A DNA stretch of 64,000 nucleotides, taken from Pseudoalteromonas piscicida (GTDB lineage Bacteria > Pseudomonadota > Gammaproteobacteria > Enterobacterales > Alteromonadaceae). Below the pieces are notes generated by a model. That model was not told the origin of the DNA and ran no database searches. It was given only the letters and a program-made list of their open reading frames with translations. Position numbers and translations under genes: made by a program. Positions within the stretch are counted from its first letter, which is position 1. Every line of letters starts with the position of its first letter. The stretch is from positions 2,458,501 through 2,522,500 of the forward strand of contig NZ_CP011924.1 in assembly GCF_000238315.3 (NCBI RefSeq). Direction: 5' to 3'. This document shows, piece after piece, positions 58,279 to 64,000 of the stretch.

Positions 58279-59472
58279 ATGAAAAAGTCAGCAATTGCAT
58301 TAGCGATAGCGCTTGGGACAGTGAGTTTTCACAGCGCCGCTGAAATCAGAATTAATGGTTTTGCTTCCATTATTGGTGGTCAAACGCTAGATAGTGACGA
58401 CACACTATATGGCTATGACAATGATTTTGATATGGAAAACCGTAGCTTATTCGCCCTACAACTTTCCGCCGATCTACAAGAAAGTCTAACTGCCACAGCA
58501 CAGATCGTGGGCCGTGGTCAGAATGACTTTGATGCCGAGTTTGAATGGGCATACTTAACCTATGCGATTTCAGATTCTTCACAGATAAGCGCAGGTAAAA
58601 TGCGTATACCATTCTATCGCTATTCTGACTTTTTAGATGTGGGTTATGCATACCGTTGGGTTAAACCACCTCAATCTGTATATAACCTAAGCTTTAGCAC
58701 CTATAATGGATTGAGCTATATCCACAACTCAACATTAGGCGAATGGGAAAGCACAGTACAGCTGGCTTTAGGTAGCGTAGATGACGACATTGTTGCTATC
58801 ACCTACTCAGATGAAGCAGAGTTAAACAACACAGTCGGTATTAACTGGACACTGAGCAGAGATTGGTTTAGTGCACGTGCGGCCTACTTTGCTACCGAAG
58901 CGAGCATTAGCGCAGCTAATAGTCCTGAACTATCTGGATTGTTAGCGGGGTTGACTGGTTATGGACTAACTCAACAAGCGGATGACATCGCAGTCGACAA
59001 AGATGATGCTTACTTTGCCGCAATTGGTATTTCTATCGACTATAATGATATCTTGTTCGATGCAGAATACACTCAGTTCGACGTAGACAACAGCATACTT
59101 GCTAAACAGCAACAGTACTATGCATCTATCGGTTATCGGATTGATACGTGGACACTTCACCTAACCTACGAACACAATGAAGATAAGAATGAGAACGACG
59201 AGTTTAACTCTGTCCCACTCACCATCACCGCTCCAAATGGTGTAACCATTCCTGTCACGACCGATCCAACCAATCCAAATGCACCTTATTTAAGAACACT
59301 TGTTAATGGTGCGCTTGCAGGCGCTCGTGCAGAATCAGAAACGTGGAGTATTGGTGCTCGTTATGACTTCCATCCATCAGCTGCGTTCAAAATTGAACTA
59401 AACCAATTCAATAACACGCTAACAGATCAAAAAGTTGAGCTGTTGAGCTTCGGTATCGATTTAGTATTCTAA
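58279..59472 (+). CDS. Outer-membrane porin-like beta-barrel protein
   Basis: The 397-residue protein starts with a signal peptide (MKKSAIALAIALGTVSFHSAA, cleavage before EIRIN) and then alternates short hydrophobic strands with polar loops (INGFASIIGG, LTATAQIVGRG, AYRWVKPPQSVYNLSFSTYNGL), finishing in Phe, as outer-membrane barrels do. ATG at 58279 follows GGGGATC. The substrate is not evident; the adjacent PstS-like gene and nearby pstS-phoR suggest phosphate or another anion. It is 11 bp from the next gene and probably co-transcribed. Confidence 0.8.
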   Translation: MKKSAIALAIALGTVSFHSAAEIRINGFASIIGGQTLDSDDTLYGYDNDFDMENRSLFALQLSADLQESLTATAQIVGRGQNDFDAEFEWAYLTYAISDSSQISAGKMRIPFYRYSDFLDVGYAYRWVKPPQSVYNLSFSTYNGLSYIHNSTLGEWESTVQLALGSVDDDIVAITYSDEAELNNTVGINWTLSRDWFSARAAYFATEASISAANSPELSGLLAGLTGYGLTQQADDIAVDKDDAYFAAIGISIDYNDILFDAEYTQFDVDNSILAKQQQYYASIGYRIDTWTLHLTYEHNEDKNENDEFNSVPLTITAPNGVTIPVTTDPTNPNAPYLRTLVNGALAGARAESETWSIGARYDFHPSAAFKIELNQFNNTLTDQKVELLSFGIDLVF

Positions 59473-59483
59473 TGGAGGCTAAT

Positions 59484-59891
59484 ATGATCAAAAAAATAAT
59501 GACCTTAGGGCTACTGTTAGCCAGCCAGGCAACTTTAGCAGATGTTGCTGTTATCGTGAACTCAGCAAATGCATCTACTGTGGATGACGGTACTATCAAA
59601 AAGTTATTCCTTGGCAAAAGCAAATCATTTGCCGATGGTAGTAGTGCGACCCCTGTGAATCAGGATGGCAATGCTGTATTTGACGAATTTAACGACAAAG
59701 TGATTGGTAAATCGAGCTCTCAGCTAAATGCTCATTGGTCTAAATTAGTATTCACCGGAAAGGGAACACCTCCGAAGAAGCTAGATAGCGACCAAGCGGT
59801 AATCGATTTTGTTTCGAGCAATGCAGACGCAATTGGTTATATTGATGCAAGTAAAGTAACCAGTGCCGTCAAAGTGATAGGTAAATACTAA
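59484..59891 (+). CDS. Short PstS-like phosphate-binding family protein
   Basis: The 135-residue protein has a signal peptide (ending LA-DVAVIVN) and a single-lobe periplasmic-binding-like domain (DDGTIKKLFLGKSKSFADG, AVIDFVSSNADAIGYID). Its C-terminal DAIGYID recalls the INAIGYSG motif of PstS. GGAGG is 8 bases before ATG. At about half the normal size it cannot form a two-lobed binding protein, so ligand binding is uncertain. It follows the porin. Confidence 0.78.
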   Translation: MIKKIMTLGLLLASQATLADVAVIVNSANASTVDDGTIKKLFLGKSKSFADGSSATPVNQDGNAVFDEFNDKVIGKSSSQLNAHWSKLVFTGKGTPPKKLDSDQAVIDFVSSNADAIGYIDASKVTSAVKVIGKY

Positions 59892-59906
59892 TATTCCTTA
59901 TCAAAT

Positions 59907-59936
59907 AAAAACAGCCACTTAATGTGGCTGTTTTTA
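59907..59936. terminator. Terminator between the PstS-like gene and the chemotaxis receptor
   Basis: AAAACAGCCAC (59907-59917) pairs with GTGGCTGTTTT around a 5-base loop; T-tract continues to 59935. It works in both directions for the convergent genes. Confidence 0.88.
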
Positions 59937-59968
59937 TTTATCGTTTATGATTTCTCTTTGATAAAGTC

Positions 59969-61591
59969 CTAGACTCTAAATTTTGAGGTTGCATCTTTCA
60001 AGTTGTCGGACAATACATGGAGATTCTCTGCAACGTCTTGTACTTCATTCAACGCTTGCATTGTGTCTTGGAAAGACTGGTGCATAGATGTCACATTATT
60101 TACTACCATAGCCGCCACGGAAGTCTGCTCTTCCGTTGCCGCAGCAATTTGACCATTCATGCTATTAATTGACAGGATTTGTGCTGCTATCTGCTCAATC
60201 GACTGCCCGGTTTGTGCTGCAGCTTCAGCGTTATTAATTGCCATACTGCTTGCACTTGTCATTGCTTTCACCGCTTGATTTGCCGCTTCTGTTAGCACAT
60301 TTAAAAGCTCTCTTATCTCGTTGGTCGACTTTGCTGTTCTTGAGGCTAATTCGCGGACTTCATCGGCAACCACCGCAAAACCTCGACCTTGCTCACCAGC
60401 ACGAGCCGCCTCAATCGCAGCATTCAAGGCAAGTAAATTGGTTTGCTCAGCAATTGATGTGATCACATTTAAGATTTGCGTCACGTTCTGCGTATCATCA
60501 GCTAACTTATTGATCGTCTCTGCTGCATGATTAATTTCTTCACTTAATGCTTGTGACTCGTTAACTGACACCTGAATTTGGCGCTTACTCTGCTCAACTT
60601 CCTGTTCGGCCAGCTGCGCAGCATCAGACGCCTGTGACGCCGAGTGAGAGATATCACCCACACTTAACCGCATTTCTTCCATAGATTGACGTACCACTTC
60701 CGCGTCGTGCGTTTGTTGATTCGTTGCCCCTTCAGCTTTTTCCATCCCCTGAACAAGACGACTTGAGTCTTTCATCAAAGGCTCGACGACACTCATCACC
60801 TCGACAACCGCCCCTTTTAGTAACGCAACAAATTCATTGAAGTTTATGGATACTTGGCCAATTTCATCGTGAGAGCGTACATTGAGCGTGGTGGACAAGG
60901 AGCCTTGCCCTTGAGCTAATAGTTTCAGATTTTGCGCCGCATCCTTAGCTGAGTTACCAATACCTCTTGCAATCACAACCGCTAAGAAAACCAGCACAAG
61001 TAAAGAAATAACGGCCACAATCAACATTATCGTGAGCGCGTTTGCTGAGCGCTCTTCGGTATTTTGAAGTAATTCAACAAAACGATCATTCGCGTTCGTT
61101 TTAGCCTTGGTAAAATCTGCGACTAAGCCTTCGTAGATTTCAGTTTTCTTTTTGGCATCTTCTTGGATACGGGAAAAATCAGCTGTACCATCTATCATTC
61201 CTCCAGCAATTTGTTGCGCAATTTTGCCGTATTGTGCAAGTTCGTCGCTATTATCTGAGGGCATAAAGCCACTTTGTACCGACTCAATTTTTTGCAAGTT
61301 AGCCTGGATTTGCTGTTGATATTCTTTTGCTTTATCTAATAATTCAGCATCCCCGAAGGTTACAGCTTGAGTGAATAGTTCATCTAAATTCTGCAGCTTA
61401 TTTGCGTTTTCTGTGGCGAGGTTAAGAATTTTATATGTCTGCTCCTCTAATTCATTTAAGGCCCTTTGGTTAGAACTAATAGCGTTGTAATTAACAAACA
61501 CGATAACCACAAAAGCGACAACCGCAACGAGCGTAATTGCGTGGATCTTTTTGGTGATACTAAGATCAGCAAAAGCAGTACCTAGACTCAT
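59969..61591 (-). CDS. Methyl-accepting chemotaxis protein
   Basis: The 540-residue receptor has TM1 (about 17-35), a helical periplasmic sensor domain of about 150 residues, TM2 (about 188-208), a HAMP domain (about 209-262) and the signalling coiled coil with tip [35 protein letters not shown]. The periplasmic part is all helical, like a four-helix bundle. Ligand unknown. It stands between the PstS-like protein and pstS, so phosphate or a related ligand is a possibility. Confidence 0.88.
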   Translation of the reverse strand: MSLGTAFADLSITKKIHAITLVAVVAFVVIVFVNYNAISSNQRALNELEEQTYKILNLATENANKLQNLDELFTQAVTFGDAELLDKAKEYQQQIQANLQKIESVQSGFMPSDNSDELAQYGKIAQQIAGGMIDGTADFSRIQEDAKKKTEIYEGLVADFTKAKTNANDRFVELLQNTEERSANALTIMLIVAVISLLVLVFLAVVIARGIGNSAKDAAQNLKLLAQGQGSLSTTLNVRSHDEIGQVSINFNEFVALLKGAVVEVMSVVEPLMKDSSRLVQGMEKAEGATNQQTHDAEVVRQSMEEMRLSVGDISHSASQASDAAQLAEQEVEQSKRQIQVSVNESQALSEEINHAAETINKLADDTQNVTQILNVITSIAEQTNLLALNAAIEAARAGEQGRGFAVVADEVRELASRTAKSTNEIRELLNVLTEAANQAVKAMTSASSMAINNAEAAAQTGQSIEQIAAQILSINSMNGQIAAATEEQTSVAAMVVNNVTSMHQSFQDTMQALNEVQDVAENLHVLSDNLKDATSKFRV

Positions 61592-61738
61592 ATATACACC
61601 TTTTGAAGTAAGACGAGTTCATTATCGACTGATTTATTATAAATTTTAACTAAATATAGAATATTTCCAGCTTTTTTGCCGCTTGAGGATGAAAATTTAA
61701 ACAAATTATTCAATCTGGGAACATAGAAGTGTGAAAAT

Positions 61739-61768
61739 AAAAAAATGCCGCTCAATGAGCGGCATCAA
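61739..61768 (-). terminator. Intrinsic terminator of pstS
   Basis: ATGCCGCT and AGCGGCAT arms around CAATG, with a run of A on the plus strand at the left giving U residues on the minus strand, 34 bases after the pstS stop. Confidence 0.85.
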
Positions 61769-61801
61769 TAACAACAAGTAATTAGTGGGTTGAGTAATTG
61801 A

Positions 61802-62770
61802 TTAAAGTAAACCTAACTTTTTCAATTCGCGTGTCGCCATTTCGCTAGAAAGAGGAACATAACCGTCTTTCTCAACAATCTTTTGACCTTCTTTAGACAA
61901 CACCATCTTCAAGAATTCAGCCTCGATAGGTGCTAATTCTTTATTAGGGTGCTTGTTCACATATAGGTATAGGAATCGAGACAGTGGGTATTTACCCTGT
62001 GCCACATTTTCTAATGTTGCATCAACGTAGTTCGTGCCTTTTTTCGCTAGTGGTACGGTACGTACGCCTGACGTTTTATAACCGATACCAGAGTAACCAA
62101 TCGCATTCACTGAAGACGAGATAGACTGTACTACAGACGCAGAACCTGGCTGCTCATTAACATTATTGCGGAAGTCGCCTTTACACAGTGCTTTTTTCTT
62201 GAAGTAACCATAAGTACCAGATACTGAGTTACGACCATAAAGCTGAATATCTTTTGCAGCCCAATCACCCGTTAGACCAACATCACTCCAGCGATTTGCC
62301 TGTGCTGCCGAACCACATTTGCGTGTTGAAGAGAAGATTGAATCAACCTGTTCAATTGTTAAGCCTTCAATTGGGTTATCTTTGTGTACAAATACCGCCA
62401 GCGCATCAATTGCTACGCGGATTTCTGTTGGCTTATAACCATAACGCTTTTCAAAAGCTTCAATTTCTTTTGACTTCATCTTACGGCTCATTGGGCCGAA
62501 GTTTGCCGTTGCTTCCGTTAGTGCTGGTGGCGCAGTAGAAGAACCAGCAGCTTGGATTTGGATATTTACGTTAGGGTAAATTCTTTTATATTCTTCTGCC
62601 CAAAACGTCATCATGTTGGCAAGCGTATCAGAACCTACAGAAGAGAAGTTTCCTGAGATACCGCTGGTTTTATTATACTCTGGTAACTTTTCGTCTAAAG
62701 CAGATAGTTGAGTAGAAACTAATGTAGTAATAGCCACACCCATTGCGGCAACTAAGCTTTTAAATTTCAT
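61802..62770 (-). CDS. pstS: Phosphate ABC transporter substrate-binding protein
   Basis: High-affinity phosphate-binding periplasmic protein. The 322-residue product has a signal peptide (about 1-25, [20 protein letters not shown]) and the PstS phosphate-binding blocks [33 protein letters not shown] and [16 protein letters not shown] at 62770 has GGAG about 9 bases upstream; the GTG three codons earlier is inside the spacer. It is 77 bp from phoR on the same strand. The rest of the pst operon is not in the window. Confidence 0.93.
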   Translation of the reverse strand: MKFKSLVAAMGVAITTLVSTQLSALDEKLPEYNKTSGISGNFSSVGSDTLANMMTFWAEEYKRIYPNVNIQIQAAGSSTAPPALTEATANFGPMSRKMKSKEIEAFEKRYGYKPTEIRVAIDALAVFVHKDNPIEGLTIEQVDSIFSSTRKCGSAAQANRWSDVGLTGDWAAKDIQLYGRNSVSGTYGYFKKKALCKGDFRNNVNEQPGSASVVQSISSSVNAIGYSGIGYKTSGVRTVPLAKKGTNYVDATLENVAQGKYPLSRFLYLYVNKHPNKELAPIEAEFLKMVLSKEGQKIVEKDGYVPLSSEMATRELKKLGLL

Positions 62771-62847
62771 TGGGGTCACTCCAGTTGTTGGTCCCAGTTA
62801 TTTTACGCAGCTCATTGTGCAGCGATAAAATGACAATAAAATTACTC

Positions 62848-64000
62848 TTAAATTACACTTTTATGACTTTCATCATTTGTCATAAAAATTCGCTTTTGTT
62901 TGGGGAAAGCAAACCAAAAACGAGAGCCTTCACCCACTTTGCTTTCAATATGTAAAGCTGAGTCATGGCGAGACAACACATGTTTAGTAATTGCTAAACC
63001 AAGACCCGAGCCACCTGTTTTTCGACTTCGTGCTTTATCCACACGGTAAAAACGTTCAGTTAGTCGGTTAATGTGTTCAGGCGCGATACCATCGCCATTA
63101 TCGACAACACTAAACGTCGGCAAGTCGTTTTCTAAATACCAACGTACATGAATGTGCCCACCGGGTTTGGTGTAATGAATAGCATTAAAAATTAAATTTG
63201 AGTAAGCACTACGTAACTCATCCCCAGCCCCTTTGATATCCAAAGTCGGATCAATATCAAAAATGAGCTCATGGCCCTTCTCCTGATTAAGTGACTTCGC
63301 TTCGGTATGAATGAGATCAAGCATGGCGGGGATATTTACGGCTTTGTCATTGTCTTGCTTTCTCGCCCCTTCGATTCGAGACAAGGAAAGAAGTTGATTT
63401 ACCAGACTATCCATCCGTTTACACTGATCTATCATAGTGCCATGTGCTTTAGCCCACATCGCAGGGGGTGGCATATTATCGCTATCCATCATCTCTAGGT
63501 AGCCAGCCATGACGGTTAGGGGCGTCCTTAGTTCATGAGATACGTTTGCGACAAAGTCTTTGCGCATCTGCTCTAATTGCTTTAGTCGGCTAACATCACG
63601 CGCCACTAGCATAAGCTGTTCGGCATAAGGCATTACTCGTATTTCCAACACTTGCTCATGTGCAAGCCCAGTCTCAAGCTCTAATGCTTCATCAAAGCGA
63701 TGTTCATGCATGTACTTTACAAATTTAGGGTCTCGGATAAGGTTATCCAATCTTTGACCATGATCTGTAGGCCATTGCAAACCTAACACTTTCAAGGCTA
63801 ATTGGTTACACCACACAATACTGAGATCTTGTTGCAGTACAACGACAGCGTCAGGGATAGCTTCAGCCCCCTCACGAAAGCGTCGGATCAGTTCAGCGAG
63901 TTCATTACGCTTTTTGCGATTACGTTGCTGAAGTTGATAGATCCCTTCAAACACTTGTTCCCAAGCGCCCTTACCTTCAGGTGGATTAAAACTACGTTGG
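62848..64000 (-). CDS. phoR: Phosphate regulon sensor histidine kinase PhoR (5' end outside window)
   Basis: Kinase-phosphatase for PhoB. The visible 384 codons, open to the window edge, read ...RNRKKRNELAELIRRF, then PAS (about IPDAVVVLQQDLSIVWCN), HisKA with NVSHELRTPLTV, N box FNAIHYTKP, DNGDGIAP and GGSGLGLAITKHV. E. coli PhoR aligns over the whole stretch; the missing part would be the N-terminal TM segments. The stop precedes pstS by 77 bp. Confidence 0.93.
   Translation of the reverse strand, partial: QRSFNPPEGKGAWEQVFEGIYQLQQRNRKKRNELAELIRRFREGAEAIPDAVVVLQQDLSIVWCNQLALKVLGLQWPTDHGQRLDNLIRDPKFVKYMHEHRFDEALELETGLAHEQVLEIRVMPYAEQLMLVARDVSRLKQLEQMRKDFVANVSHELRTPLTVMAGYLEMMDSDNMPPPAMWAKAHGTMIDQCKRMDSLVNQLLSLSRIEGARKQDNDKAVNIPAMLDLIHTEAKSLNQEKGHELIFDIDPTLDIKGAGDELRSAYSNLIFNAIHYTKPGGHIHVRWYLENDLPTFSVVDNGDGIAPEHINRLTERFYRVDKARSRKTGGSGLGLAITKHVLSRHDSALHIESKVGEGSRFWFAFPKQKRIFMTNDESHKSVI

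Noticed and set aside
62780..62847. Possible Pho box upstream of pstS (TTGTCAT-like half site)
   Set aside because: Only one half site is recognisable; the second repeat at the expected spacing does not match well. Regulation by PhoB remains likely from gene identity but is not shown by this sequence.

Overview
The window looks like chromosome of a marine gammaproteobacterium of the Alteromonadales, most likely Pseudoalteromonas. The reasons are moderate-to-low GC content, Alteromonadales-type families such as DUF3718, short palindromic elements ending in ATACCAATT, and long tandem tRNA arrays of the kind known from Pseudoalteromonas. Most of the window is conserved housekeeping DNA whose gene order often matches E. 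coli: purL-mltF-tadA, rplU-rpmA-obgE next to ispB, mutY-yggX opposite trmB, yibN-grxC-secB-gpsA opposite gpmI-envC-ctpA-yibQ, dksA-gluQ-pcnB-folK-panB-panC, smc-zipA-ligA, and phoR beside pstS. There is no rRNA operon, prophage, plasmid function, CRISPR array or recognisable defence system.

Layout. 1-5.6 kb: start of purL, the lytic transglycosylase mltF, a small basic protein, tadA, gsk, a glutaminase and hpf. 5.7-8.1 kb: a perfect tandem duplication of 1118 bp carrying folA (dihydrofolate reductase) and a DUF3718 secreted protein. Its outer breakpoint lies inside a 196-bp MITE-like element. 8.2-11.5 kb: obgE, rpmA and rplU, with ispB divergent. 11.5-13.2 kb: an IS1182-type insertion sequence that landed in the shared ispB/yggX terminator and duplicated it (18-bp target repeat). 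13.2-16.5 kb: yggX, mutY (frameshifted at a G7 run), trmB and rsmC. 16.7-25 kb: signalling genes (a CHASE8-type histidine kinase with a YfiR-like partner, arcA convergent with arcB, and an Aer-like chemotaxis receptor) plus folE2.

25.3-30.2 kb is the most unusual region. Two tRNA arrays are transcribed away from each other from stringent-type promoters. Leftward run tRNA-Ala(GGC) and 14 tRNA-Glu(UUC) copies, 11 of them altered in the body at positions expected to matter. Rightward run 15 tRNA-Val(UAC) copies, whose 13 interior members share one D-stem change. In both arrays an identical variant unit fills the interior while one or both ends keep the consensus sequence. That fits recent unit amplification or gene conversion, although an assembly effect cannot be excluded from sequence alone.

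30.5-43.5 kb: a TPR protein with a receiver domain lacking its phospho-acceptor, msrB, a DUF2919-like membrane protein, ligA, zipA, smc, an rRNA methyltransferase, a TonB-like protein, gpsA, secB, grxC and yibN. 43.7-50.3 kb: gpmI, envC, an S41 protease, yibQ, a GNAT enzyme, a secreted unknown and a CBS protein. 50.3-57.9 kb: pepB, sfsA, dksA, gluQ, pcnB (apparently with an AUU start as in E. coli), folK, panB, panC and a small Cys-rich lipoprotein. 58.2-64 kb: a porin, a short PstS-like protein, a chemotaxis receptor, pstS and the 3' part of phoR, which together suggest a phosphate-acquisition neighbourhood.

Genes that work together: folE2, folK and the two folA copies belong to folate synthesis; panB and panC make pantothenate; smc, zipA and ligA serve chromosome organisation, division and replication; gpmI-envC-ctpA-yibQ combine glycolysis with cell-wall turnover; arcA and arcB form one redox phosphorelay; phoR and pstS belong to the phosphate regulon.
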